DNA of 35,611 nt, from positions 1-35,611 of the forward strand of contig CAIMVD010000154.1 in assembly GCA_903844815.1 (NCBI GenBank), given 5' to 3'. Both the position numbers and the translations under genes were made by a program. The DNA comes from an uncultured Bacteroidota bacterium. Its GTDB lineage: Bacteria; Bacteroidota; Bacteroidia; Bacteroidales; VadinHA17. Positions 16,056-25,400 of this stretch are shown here, one piece after another. Positions within the stretch are counted from its first letter, which is position 1, and each line of letters starts with the position of its first letter. The notes beneath the pieces were generated by a model. It was not told the origin of the DNA and searched no databases. It was given only the letters and a program-made list of their open reading frames with translations.

Positions 16056-18035
16056 CTATAACGGAGGTAATTTGAAAGTTTTATTTATCCTCATGATCTT
16101 AAGTTCGTGAGGCTTGAAAGTTATTTCGTCGTCAGGACTTATGTTATAAGCTTCAGCAGTTGCAGGGTCGAGAAACTGACGTGTGCCCTCAACAGGTATT
16201 CTGAGCTGTGTTTTTACCTCTGTTTCGCCTTCATTGAATAAAAGGTAGAAATGGTCGTTTCCTTTTACCACATGCCTGTATCTTATATTTTCTGATGCCG
16301 GAGTGAGGCGGAGGTCGGGGCGAACAATCTTTTCAATTGCTGCAATCATTGTTCCTGGTGTATCGTAAATGATTGCCCCTTTTAACGATGAGGCAAATTC
16401 CGATTTTGCGTTGATTATAAGTCTGCCATTCTTTGCAAGGATTTTCAGGTATTTCAGGGCATATTCCGGAATTGAAGAAAGACTATCAATAATTATTGCT
16501 CCATAGTCCATTCCTGCTATATGAACCCCTTTTTCATCAGTAATGGCATTTTCGGTCAGATGCCTGATCTCGAGGTAATTGAAATCATACTGGTGCTGAA
16601 AGCATGCCTTTGCAGGTTTATCGGGAAGCCAGGTTGCATCAGCGAGTATTGCCACACTGCAGATCTGGCGCGAGTCGGTGTTGATCCAGCTCAGCCTGCT
16701 GCATGCATCGGCATAGGATTTGTATTTGTCCCACCAGGCAGAATGCGGGCCAACATCAGGCGGACGTTCATCGAATCTTGGTCCACGGATTGAATAGTAA
16801 AACGCATGAGGGAAAAGCATATTCTGGCCTCTTACGAAGCACCAGTTTGCCAGCCACTGCATTTCGTCAAACGTCAGGTTGTGACCATAGGCGCCATAGA
16901 GTTCGTTTGAGTTTCGGCGAAGCCCGAGATGTTCCATGACACCCGAGGCGCACTTGGCCATAGTAGAGTGTTCGCCCTCTAATGACTTAGGGCCAGGTTC
17001 GACATACCTCCATACAAGGTCCTGGCCCGGTACCCCGAAAAATCGTTCAGTTCCCATATCCATCGATCCGGCAGGATGACCCATAAGAACCACACCATGA
17101 TTTTTGCACCAGTCTCCAAGGAGTTTATAATAATTTTCCTCCAGACAGATATTCGCTGCTCTGTAGTAATCTGCAAGATGCCGGACGGCTTCAGGAGAAT
17201 CAGAATACCAGAGGTCGGCCAGGTATGGTTTCATATCGTATCCAACTATCCTGTTGATTTTCGGAAGAATTTCAAGGTTCCCGGGTCTCATTTGCTTCCC
17301 GGCATCCCTCCCAAGAGGATTGGGCTCGTCAGTGAATATGCCTTTAATTGTCGATCCGAAGAATTTCCCAAATTCCGAGTAATACTTTTCATAAACCAGA
17401 TCAATAAAACTTTCAACCGCGGCGGGATTAAGGATATCGGCGGCCGGAGGGCTTTCTTCGCTAAGCGTTGAACTGCCTTCTCCGAAGTAGTGAAGGCCCC
17501 TTATCTTCCCTCCTGAAGGCTGATCAATCACTGCCATTCTCTCTCCTCCCGGCCGGGTGATAATTGCAACAAGTTTCCTGTCGCCCGAAAGGTCTGGTTC
17601 TTCTTTTGGACCAAGGTCAATTTTAGCAAGCCCTCGTGCTGCATGTTTTGGATTACGGGCTACCACCTGCCCTGATGAGGAGCCTGATGGATACATCCCT
17701 TCATCGTACAGGACCACAGACATATTCCTTTTTGCTGCTTCGGTAATTGCAATCTTCATAACATGGATCATCTCATCAGATAGCCAGGTCATATTTTCGG
17801 GAAGACCTATCCTCGGATGTATTACGAAGCCATAAACTCCATGAGCTTCAAAACCGGCTATCTGTCTGACAATTTCTTCATCTTTGAGAGTGTCGTTCCA
17901 GAACCAGAAGGGCATTACTGAAAATTCCCTGGGCGGGTTAATGAATTCCTTCGGGACGTCTTGTGAAAGCAGTGGATGCGCCATGGTTAGCAGGGCAAAT
18001 GCAACAAAAATGATATGTCGTTTAAGGTATCTCAT
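16056..18035 (-). CDS. GH106-like secreted glycoside hydrolase
   Basis: This 659-residue protein has a signal peptide (residues 1-25, ending in LLSQ). A TIM-barrel-type catalytic domain follows with FWFWNDTL (43-50), HGVYGFVIHPRIGL (65-78), LYDEGMYPSGSSSG (109-122), and GIFTDEP (232-238), whose Glu237 is a candidate catalytic acid. YGHNLTFDEMQWLANW lies further on. This is the pattern of the GH106 alpha-L-rhamnosidase group and its relatives. It is shorter than classical GH106 enzymes of about 1000 residues, with only a small C-terminal beta section. A role in rhamnose-containing glycan breakdown fits the adjoining GH78 gene, whose start abuts this stop. It is the first gene of the cluster; a -7-like TATCTTTA lies 60 bases upstream. 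Confidence 0.75.
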   Translation of the reverse strand: MRYLKRHIIFVAFALLTMAHPLLSQDVPKEFINPPREFSVMPFWFWNDTLKDEEIVRQIAGFEAHGVYGFVIHPRIGLPENMTWLSDEMIHVMKIAITEAAKRNMSVVLYDEGMYPSGSSSGQVVARNPKHAARGLAKIDLGPKEEPDLSGDRKLVAIITRPGGERMAVIDQPSGGKIRGLHYFGEGSSTLSEESPPAADILNPAAVESFIDLVYEKYYSEFGKFFGSTIKGIFTDEPNPLGRDAGKQMRPGNLEILPKINRIVGYDMKPYLADLWYSDSPEAVRHLADYYRAANICLEENYYKLLGDWCKNHGVVLMGHPAGSMDMGTERFFGVPGQDLVWRYVEPGPKSLEGEHSTMAKCASGVMEHLGLRRNSNELYGAYGHNLTFDEMQWLANWCFVRGQNMLFPHAFYYSIRGPRFDERPPDVGPHSAWWDKYKSYADACSRLSWINTDSRQICSVAILADATWLPDKPAKACFQHQYDFNYLEIRHLTENAITDEKGVHIAGMDYGAIIIDSLSSIPEYALKYLKILAKNGRLIINAKSEFASSLKGAIIYDTPGTMIAAIEKIVRPDLRLTPASENIRYRHVVKGNDHFYLLFNEGETEVKTQLRIPVEGTRQFLDPATAEAYNISPDDEITFKPHELKIMRINKTFKLPPL

Positions 18036-18095
18036 ATCAGAGAATGGGGTTTTATTAACAGGAATCTCTTCTAATCATTCCGGTAAAACATTAGA

Positions 18096-18103
18096 TAAAG
18101 ATA
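18096..18103 (-). promoter_or_regulatory. Possible -7 element of the glycan cluster
   Basis: TATCTTTA on the minus strand, about 60 bases before the ATG at 18035, differs from the TAnnTTTG consensus only at the last base. It is the same word seen in the peptidase promoter. No clear TTTG is found 19-21 bases further upstream. Confidence 0.3.
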
Positions 18104-18151
18104 TTCATAAATCCAATTTAAACATAAAGGGGTAAATGATTTTAGCAGGGG

Positions 18152-18321
18152 CACGAATTGCAAATTCGCGCCAGCTTAGTAAGTGCCAGCCAGCGCCGAT
18201 TTGCAATCGGGGCTAAGGAAATGTCACGAATTGCAAATTCGCGCCAGCTTAGTAAGTGCCAGCTAGTGCCGATTTGCAATCGGGGCTAAGGAAATGTCAC
18301 GAATTGCAAATTCGCGCCAGC
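18152..18321. repeat. 73-bp tandem array of two alternating hairpins
   Basis: The unit repeats with an exact 73-base period; hairpin A (CGAATT-GCA-AATTCG) starts its copies at 18152, 18225 and 18298. Between copies lies hairpin B (CCGATT-TGC-AATCGG), at 18196-18210 and 18269-18283. Both hairpins share the TTGCAA core. The two full units differ at two bases only (18191/18264 and 18194/18267, both C to T), and the third unit is cut after hairpin A. The whole 384-base gap between 18036 and 18419 holds this array, a repeat arm at 18335-18381 and no gene. The form resembles REP/BIME-like sequences mobilised by REP-associated transposases, but none is present here. Confidence 0.75.
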
Positions 18322-18334
18322 GGGGAGAAGACAA

Positions 18335-18381
18335 CTTCCTCTGCGACCTTTGCTAAACCTCAGCGTTCTCGCGTTTAAAAA
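18335..18381. repeat. Dispersed intergenic repeat arm (CTCTGCGACCTTTG type)
   Basis: The stretch reads CTTCCTCTGCGACCTTTGCT and, after AAACCTCAGCG, TTCTCGCGTTTAAAAA. It has the form of the opposite-strand arm of the CACGAAG/ACAAAGG repeat family that fills several other gaps here. It directly follows the 73-bp array. Confidence 0.45.
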
Positions 18382-18419
18382 AGGGTTGAGAAATGTATTA
18401 AAATTCAGTAGGTAAGCGA

Positions 18420-19202
18420 TTATTTTTTTGGAAACCATGGCAGAAAAGCGCTGGTCTTTTCAATGTATTCCTTGTACTCAGGCTTCTTATCTTTAAGGCT
18501 TTTTTCGAGAAGAGCCACACCCGAGACTTTGATTATGAGAGCTGTCATCAGAATTGAACCAAGAACAGGAAGATAGCTTCCTGCTGAAATGCAGAACAGC
18601 CCGAAACCCCACCAAACTGCCGAGTCGCCGAAATAATTCGGATGACGTGTATAGCGCCAGAATCCGGTATTGAGTACTTTTCCCTTATTGCCGGGGTCTG
18701 ACCTGAAACGGGCTAGCTGAAAGTCGCCTCCTGCCTCGAAGGCGAGGCCGGTAATCCATAAGATAATCCCCAGAAAATCAAGTATTCCCAGTTGTTTTTC
18801 CGGTCCCGATAACATAGCTCCCAGAAGAGGAGCAGAAATAAGCCATATCAGGATTCCCTGCAGAAGGAAGGTCTGGAAGAAGCTTATCCACCAGTATCGG
18901 TTCTCTCCGTATTTTTTTCTGAATTCCCTGTAGCGGAAGTCTTCACCTTTGCCGGAGTTTCTCCAGATCAGGTAAGCCGAAAGACGTAATCCCCAAAGTC
19001 CGACCATAACCATAAGAAGAGTTTTCCTTGGTTCGGGTTCTCCGGTTTTTAAAAAAAAAAAGGTAGCGGAAAGTACAAAGCCCATTCCCCAGAAGAGGTC
19101 AACTATGCTGACATTCTTTATGACAATGCTTATCAACCATAAGACTGCCATAATTCCCAGAATGATTCCCAGGGCCTGAAGCCAGATCTGAAAGAACCCC
19201 AT
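18420..19202 (-). CDS. DUF1295 family integral membrane enzyme
   Basis: This 260-residue polytopic membrane protein has about seven hydrophobic helices. The C-terminal motif NTGFWRYTRHPNYFGD is diagnostic of the DUF1295/steroid 5-alpha-reductase C-terminal and isoprenylcysteine methyltransferase-like superfamily, which acts on lipid substrates in the membrane. The exact substrate is unknown. The start at 19202 (ATG, MGFFQIW) leaves a 10-base gap after the upstream gene. The frame stays open to a TTG at 19247, but that would overlap the upstream gene and add an unlikely leader. Probable cotranscription with the fatty-acid-kinase-like gene suggests a lipid-related pair; this is inference. Confidence 0.87.
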   Translation of the reverse strand: MGFFQIWLQALGIILGIMAVLWLISIVIKNVSIVDLFWGMGFVLSATFFFLKTGEPEPRKTLLMVMVGLWGLRLSAYLIWRNSGKGEDFRYREFRKKYGENRYWWISFFQTFLLQGILIWLISAPLLGAMLSGPEKQLGILDFLGIILWITGLAFEAGGDFQLARFRSDPGNKGKVLNTGFWRYTRHPNYFGDSAVWWGFGLFCISAGSYLPVLGSILMTALIIKVSGVALLEKSLKDKKPEYKEYIEKTSAFLPWFPKK

Positions 19203-19212
19203 AATGCCCTGG

Positions 19213-21018
19213 TTAATCTGTAAGAAAGGCAATGGCAGCAGCGCCAATCCCTACATTTGCTCCGATGACAGGAGAAATATTCACGACCGAAACGGGTTTC
19301 TTATTGGTAAATGCCTCCATTTTTTCTGTGTACCAGCGTGCCGCGTCATCATTGCTTGCATGGAGCACTATATAGTTCCACACAGTTTTATCCCGGTTCA
19401 TGTTCCTGACGTGCCCCATAACCTTTTCCATATTGGCTTTCTGGTTGAATGCCTTGTCGAAAACGGTAGCTTTCCCGTCTGCATCGATTGAGACAATAGG
19501 ATTTATATTAAGTAACCTGGCAATAAATCCTTTTGAAGCAGAAAGACGTCCGCCACGGATAAGGTATTTAATATCTTTTACGCTCACCAGTACCTTAGCT
19601 TTGTTAATCCACGTTTCCGACATCTGAACGATCTGTTCATGGGAATTACCTGCTTCAATAGCCTCTGCAATTTTAAGCACAATAAGACCGAGTGCACCTG
19701 AAAGTGTTTTGGAATTTATTACCGAAACAGGTTTATTAAATTCTTTGCTTATTGCCTGGGCGGCTTTCTGGCTGCTGTTAAAAGTTCCGCTGAGCTTATC
19801 ACTTACATGGATCGCAATTACAGAGTCATAGTGTGAAGCCAGGTGCGAATAGAGGTTTGTGAAAGCCTTTTCATTCACCTGAGCAGACTTCGGATAATGC
19901 AGATTTTCTTCCAGTAGTGTATAGAATTGTTCAGGCTGGATAGTAATCTTATCGAGATAATGGTTTTCGCCGAAGTTTATATTGATAGGAAGCATGTTTA
20001 TCTGGTACTTGTCGATCAAGTCCTGCGAAAGGTCGCAGGTTGAGTCTGTAACAACGGCAATCTTCCATTTCCTGTTATAGACGACATCGCTCTGACGAAT
20101 CATATCCTCGGCTTTCTGGAAGGCAAGTGTGCCTGTCTTCCTGAGTATGTTGAAGAGATCGGCAGGAGTATTTGTATGAATATGGATTCTTCTCATCCGT
20201 TCGGAGCCGGCAACGACTATTGAATTACCGAAAGAGTCGAGGGTAACCCTGAGCGATTTGAAATCTGTTGTGCAGTTTTTTATCAGAGCTTCGGTACAGA
20301 ACCTAAACTCCACATTTTCGGGAATTGTCTCTTCTATCTTTTCAAAAAGGGATGTTTCTGCTTTAACCTGAATCAGCTCCTTCAGGTTGCGGTTTGTAAT
20401 GAATTCGGTGATTCCTTCGACAAAAAAGACGAATCCCCTGGCACCCGCATCGACTACATTGGCTTTTGCAAGTACTGCGAGTTTAGTCTTGGTTTCCAGA
20501 AGCGATCTGTTGAGCACAGCCATTGAGCTCAGAAACATCTCGTTGAAGTCGGTAATCCTGTGCCGGTTCTCATAGATGTATTCAGCCCAGTCGCGGATAA
20601 CGCTCAGCATGGTCCCTTCAACAGGATTTGCGACAGCTTCGTAAATATATCTTACTGAATTCTTTAAGCTTAGTGCGAATTCCGCAATTGTAATGGTTTT
20701 GAAATTTGCGGTTTCGGAACTCAATCCATACAGAAACTGTGCGAAGATGATTCCAGAGTTTCCCCGTGCATTAACAAGAGTAGTTTCAGCAATCCTGTCA
20801 GCAGTGATCTTGTATGACCGGTGAGGGTGAAGGGAATCAATAACTGCCCTGATGGTTGAAGCAAGATTGGTTCCTGTATCGCCGTCATTTACCGGGAACA
20901 CATTGATCTTGTTAAGTTCAACCTGATGTTCAATTACTTTCCTGGCACCTGCAATAAACGTATAGTACAATCTCCTCCCGTCCATCTCATACAGCGGTAC
21001 TGTAGTTGTTATTGTCAT
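19213..21018 (-). CDS. DhaL(DAK2)-DegV fusion, fatty-acid-kinase-like
   Basis: This 601-residue cytoplasmic protein has three parts. Residues about 15-210 form a DhaL/DAK2 ATP-binding domain with the Mg-coordinating NDGDTGTN (44-51) and ARGNSGI (84-90). Residues about 235-315 form a middle FakA-type domain with FRFCTEALI and RIHIHTNTP. Residues about 318-601 form a DegV lipid-binding domain with VTDSTCDL (323-330), SGTFNSS (410-416) and IRGGRLS (487-493). In Firmicutes, separate FakA (kinase) and FakB (DegV) proteins together phosphorylate exogenous fatty acids. Here both are joined, so the chain could bind and phosphorylate its own fatty acid. Activity is inferred from domains. A perfect TACCTTTG -7 match lies 26-33 bases before the ATG. 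Confidence 0.9.
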   Translation of the reverse strand: MTITTTVPLYEMDGRRLYYTFIAGARKVIEHQVELNKINVFPVNDGDTGTNLASTIRAVIDSLHPHRSYKITADRIAETTLVNARGNSGIIFAQFLYGLSSETANFKTITIAEFALSLKNSVRYIYEAVANPVEGTMLSVIRDWAEYIYENRHRITDFNEMFLSSMAVLNRSLLETKTKLAVLAKANVVDAGARGFVFFVEGITEFITNRNLKELIQVKAETSLFEKIEETIPENVEFRFCTEALIKNCTTDFKSLRVTLDSFGNSIVVAGSERMRRIHIHTNTPADLFNILRKTGTLAFQKAEDMIRQSDVVYNRKWKIAVVTDSTCDLSQDLIDKYQINMLPININFGENHYLDKITIQPEQFYTLLEENLHYPKSAQVNEKAFTNLYSHLASHYDSVIAIHVSDKLSGTFNSSQKAAQAISKEFNKPVSVINSKTLSGALGLIVLKIAEAIEAGNSHEQIVQMSETWINKAKVLVSVKDIKYLIRGGRLSASKGFIARLLNINPIVSIDADGKATVFDKAFNQKANMEKVMGHVRNMNRDKTVWNYIVLHASNDDAARWYTEKMEAFTNKKPVSVVNISPVIGANVGIGAAAIAFLTD

Positions 21019-21043
21019 ATGCAGTTAACTTATTAATGTCTTA

Positions 21044-21051
21044 CAAAGGTA
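21044..21051 (-). promoter_or_regulatory. Likely -7 element of the DhaL-DegV gene
   Basis: TACCTTTG on the minus strand fits TAnnTTTG fully, and would place the transcript start about 20 bases before the ATG. The -33 region shows no good TTTG. Confidence 0.4.
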
Positions 21052-21111
21052 GTATAAATGCTGACAGGTAGGATATAATTTGTCTGTTAAGTTTATAACA
21101 GTCAACGTCAT

Positions 21112-21129
21112 AAAACAGTTGCAAACTGT
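21112..21129 (-). terminator. Possible terminator of the metal efflux operon
   Basis: Read on the minus strand, the hairpin ACAGTT-TGC-AACTGT is followed at once by TTTT. It starts six bases after the stop of the TolC-family gene. The stem is only six pairs, so this is a weak call. Confidence 0.4.
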
Positions 21130-21134
21130 CTTAA

Positions 21135-22406
21135 TCAAAACTCAATATCCCATATTCCTGCTGCTTTCTCCAGTTCAACCAGGGCTGCAGCCTGATAATA
21201 GAGTGTTTCATAGTAACGGGTCTGAATTTCATTGAATGTTCTCTGTGCATTAAGTACTTCAAGCAGAGATGTTTCACCTCTCTGATAGCTGTAAATTTTG
21301 CCTTTTCTGACATTTTCAGCACTTTTAAGCAATCCGTTATCAAAATTGGCAACCTGGCTGCAATAATCCAAATAATACTCCCAGGCTTGTGTAACCTCAT
21401 TTTTTATCTGCAGATCAGCATGTGCAAACAGTGCATCAGCCTGCTGTATTCTTATCTCGGCCATCCTTATTTCTCCCCTGTAAAGGTTTGAAAACTTCAA
21501 TGGCACTGCAATACCCGCTGTTATTCCGGAAGAAGACGGACTTGTTTCACTTTTAAGATAGTATCCTGAAAATCCTATTTTCAGATCGATATCGGTATTC
21601 CTTCCCTTTTTAGTTAAACGCAGGGCTTTTTGAGCCACTTCTTTATTCATGAGTGCTGCCTGCAGATCAGCCCTGTTTTTCTGAGCCTCGGATATAAGGT
21701 CATTTAAAATAAATTCCCTGACGACATTATTCAGACGACTCGATGGTAAAAAAAGAGTATCATTTTTTGTGACACTTGTAAATAATGAAAGATCTGAAAG
21801 AGAGTTTTTCCATTCTGCCGTGGCATGTATCAGCTCGTTAAGCAGGATCCCTGTTTCAAGTTTGCTCTGGATGGCGTCAATTTGCATTATACTGCCGAGT
21901 TTATAACGTATACTATCGGCTTCGGCCAGCTTCTTCATGGTTTCATAGGAATTCAGCCTTACAATAAAAAGCTGTTCATGTTTCATCGCTTCAAGGTAGT
22001 AGAGGGTAGCCTCAGCCCGAAGGTTACGGAAATAATCTTCTACGAGGGCTGTTGTAAGTCCTTTTTCACTTCGGGTCAGGTCAATTCTTGCACGACGTTC
22101 TCCTCCCAGATCAATTGGCTTAACAATCTCCGACGAAAAATCATATCCTGTTGTTAAACTGTTTTCCCTTGCCCTTGTAACATCGGCTGAAATGTAGGGA
22201 TCGTTGAAAACTTTCGCCGCTTCTATGGCGGCTTCGGAGATGTTGATATTAAGTTTTTCCGACGCGTATTTCAGGTTACTGTTTTTTACCAGACCAATGT
22301 ATTCCTTAAACCCGAGCTTAACATGTTTAAAGTTAATATCCGCCTGAGCAAATGCTGTGTGAATATGCAGCCAGAGCAGGCAGGTTGTTATTATTGTTAT
22401 TTTCAT
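21135..22406 (-). CDS. TolC-family outer-membrane efflux protein (CzcC/CusC-like)
   Basis: This 423-residue protein has a signal peptide (MKITIITTCLLWLHIHTAFAQ, cut after residue 21) and the long paired helices of the TolC/OEP family. QRGETSLLEVLNAQRTFNEIQTRY near the end is the typical second-repeat motif. It forms the outer-membrane channel of the tripartite pump coded just upstream. The ATG at 22406 is chosen. The frame is open to a TTG at 22457, which overlaps the pump stop and would give a poor leader. It is last in the operon, and a small hairpin follows its stop. Confidence 0.9.
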   Translation of the reverse strand: MKITIITTCLLWLHIHTAFAQADINFKHVKLGFKEYIGLVKNSNLKYASEKLNINISEAAIEAAKVFNDPYISADVTRARENSLTTGYDFSSEIVKPIDLGGERRARIDLTRSEKGLTTALVEDYFRNLRAEATLYYLEAMKHEQLFIVRLNSYETMKKLAEADSIRYKLGSIMQIDAIQSKLETGILLNELIHATAEWKNSLSDLSLFTSVTKNDTLFLPSSRLNNVVREFILNDLISEAQKNRADLQAALMNKEVAQKALRLTKKGRNTDIDLKIGFSGYYLKSETSPSSSGITAGIAVPLKFSNLYRGEIRMAEIRIQQADALFAHADLQIKNEVTQAWEYYLDYCSQVANFDNGLLKSAENVRKGKIYSYQRGETSLLEVLNAQRTFNEIQTRYYETLYYQAAALVELEKAAGIWDIEF

Positions 22407-22453
22407 AATTATGCTTTTAAAAAACCGAAAACTGGTACTATTTCCTGACGGAA

Positions 22454-25400
22454 TCAATGCTTTTCACCCCACCTTTTCTCCATCATGAAATATAGAGGAG
22501 GAAGGACATATAGCGTTATTATAGTGGCAAAGAAGAGACCGTAAACAATAACTGTTGCCAGTGGCCGCTGTACATCTGATCCTATCCCGGTGCTTATTGA
22601 TGCAGGAAAGAGGCCAACAACAGCAACCATTGCGATCATCAGAATAGGACGGAACCTGTGTTTTGTTCCCGATATTACGGCTTCCTTTAGCTCCATCCCA
22701 TGTTTCCTCAGCGAATTTATATGAGCAATCATTATAACACCATTCTCTATTGATACGCCAAACAGGGCAATGAATCCGACTGCTGATGATACATTAAGAG
22801 TCATTCCAGTAACATTGAGGGCAAGCATCCCGCCGAAGAAAGCCAGGGGTACAAGACACATCAGCAATCCTGCCTGATTGAATTTTCCAAATGCTCCGAA
22901 GAGCAGCAGGAACATAATTGCCAGGGCAAGGGGAATTATCATGGCTAACCGCGAATAAGCCCTGTTCTGATTCTCGAACTGTCCGCTCCACCTTACAAGA
23001 TTCTTTTCGTGATTGTATTTAACCTTCTGGTCAATCTCCGATTGTGCTTTTTGCAGGAAAGCGGTGAGATCAATTCCCCTGAGGTTTATCCGGAGTGTCA
23101 CATACCTCTTGTTCATCTCCCTCGTTATTGTGCTGGCTCCCGTAGTAAGGGTTATCCTTGTCACCTGTGAGAGAGGTATCTTTGCTCCTGAGGCTGAAGT
23201 GAGCATGAGGTTTCCGATTTTCTCGGGAGTATCGCGACTCTCCTCACCGTAACGGCATATTACATCAAAAACCTTGTTCCCAATGAATATCTGCGAGATT
23301 GCCTTACCACCAATGGCAACTTCAATTAATTCGGATACATCGGATACATTTAACCCGTATTGTGCTATTTTGTCCCTGTCGGCCTGAATCTGAAGCTGCG
23401 GAAAGGGAGGCTCCTGGTCAATAGCCAGGTCGCGTGCCCCCGGAATGGTTCCGAGAACCTTCATAATATCTTCTGCGATTTTACGGCTCTCCTGCAGGTC
23501 TTCACCATAAACTTTTACTGCCAGGTCGCTGTGTGTTCCAGCTATCTGGTCCATTACCATATCGATTATAGGCTGGGAAAATCCCACTGTATACCCCGGC
23601 ATTTTTTCAAGTTCCTTCGATAGTTCGTCAACAAGATCGCTTTTCTTCTTTCCCCTGTCCCATTCCTTGTATGGCCTGAGGCCTATGGAGCATTCGAGAT
23701 GAGATATTGAAAATGATTCCGCCCCTTCATCGTCGCGACCCGTCTGAACCATGGCGTAAGTTACTTCCGGGTGCTTTATTATACGATTCCGGAGAGTGTC
23801 GCTCATAGCTTTCGATTTCTCAAGAGATATGCCGGGAGGGAGCTGGACTTGTAACCAGATCGATCCTTCATCGAGCTGGGGAAGGAACTCTTTTCCAACA
23901 GTAAAAGTCATTATAGTTGCTGAAATCAGAATAATGAGCAATGGAGCCAATACGGCTTTTGGTTTATCGACTAATCGGATAATATGATTGTTATATATGG
24001 TGGTGAGTTTCTCAAGCCATTTATTATGGTAAGTTTTCTGAGGTTTTTTATAAATTATATACGATAACCCGGGTATTAGCAAGAGGGCAACTGCCAAAGC
24101 TCCCAGCAAAGCGTACCCTACTGTAAAAGCCATTGGAGTAAACAGCTTTTTTTCAATCCTTTCAAATGCAAAAAGGGGAAGATAGGCTGTAATGATTATC
24201 GCCGAAGAGAAAAATACCGGTTTTGCGACCTCCAGAGTTCTTTCGATAATCGAATTCTCTTCAAGTTCCATTTCAGGATGGTCCTCCCTTTTCTTCAGAA
24301 TAGTTTCCATCATTACAATCGATCCTTCAACAATAATCCCGAAGTCAATGGCTCCCAGTGAAAGGAGGTTTGCCGGAATCTTTGTGAGGTACATCAGGAT
24401 GAAGGCTATGAGAAGCGATAAAGGTACAGTTATGGCAACAATCAATGCTCCGCGCCAGCTTCCAAGAAATATTATCAGCACAAGAAGTACGAGAAGTACC
24501 CCATATGCCAGGGTGTGTGAAACTGTATTTAGAGTTGTTTTTACGAGATCGGTCCTGTCCATAAATGGGTGAATGGACACACCTTCAGGAAGAATCTCAT
24601 TATTAAGTTCCTCAACAGCAGCATGTACGCCCGTGAGTACAATTGAAGGATTCTGGTACCTCAGCATTTGAACAATTCCCTCCACGCTTTCAGGATAGTT
24701 GCGGGTATGATCAGTAAACCCCAGTACTCCTTTCCGTTCAAGGTTTCCATACTTAAGCTTCCCGAGATCCTTAACAAAGATCGGGATCCCGTTTTCTGTT
24801 TTTACAACAACATCGCCCAGATCGTTCAGGTCCTTTACAAGGCCGATACCCCTTACGACATAACTAAGGTCACCTCGGGTAAGAAGACTGCCACCAGCAT
24901 TTGAATTGTTTTTTTCAATCTTATCGGTTACGTCGGAGAGGGAGAGGTTATACTGTTCGAGTTTCCTCGGATCAATTTCAATCTGGAACTGGGTTGTAAT
25001 CCCCCCGAAATTGCTGACATCAGCCACACCTGTAACCTGTTTAAGCCGCGGTATAATGATCCATTTGTTAAGTTCTGTCAGTTCCCGGAGGTCATGGCTT
25101 TTGCTTTCAATAATATATCTGTAGATCTCACCTGTGGGAGAAGTAAGCGGATTAAGACCGGGCACTGCACCATAGGGCAGATCCACTTCAGTGAGTCGTT
25201 CCTGTACTCTCTGGCGCGCCCAATAGTCGTCGACGCCGTCATTGAAAACAAGAATTATTGCCGACAAACCGAAGGTGTTTTTGCTTCGCATCGTGTTTAA
25301 ACCCGGAAGACCATTGAGGACTCTTTCAAGCGGTATTGTTATCTGTTGTTCTATTTCCTCTGCAGCCAGTCCGGGTACCTGGGTAATAACCTGGACTGTA

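Noticed and set aside
18152-18321. CRISPR array
   Set aside because: The 73-base units are identical throughout, including the part that would be the spacer, and there are no cas genes. It is a tandem repeat of hairpins.
22407-22457. TTG start of the TolC-family gene overlapping the pump stop
   Set aside because: The codon is TTG rather than ATG, and the 17 extra residues precede a normal signal peptide that starts at 22406.
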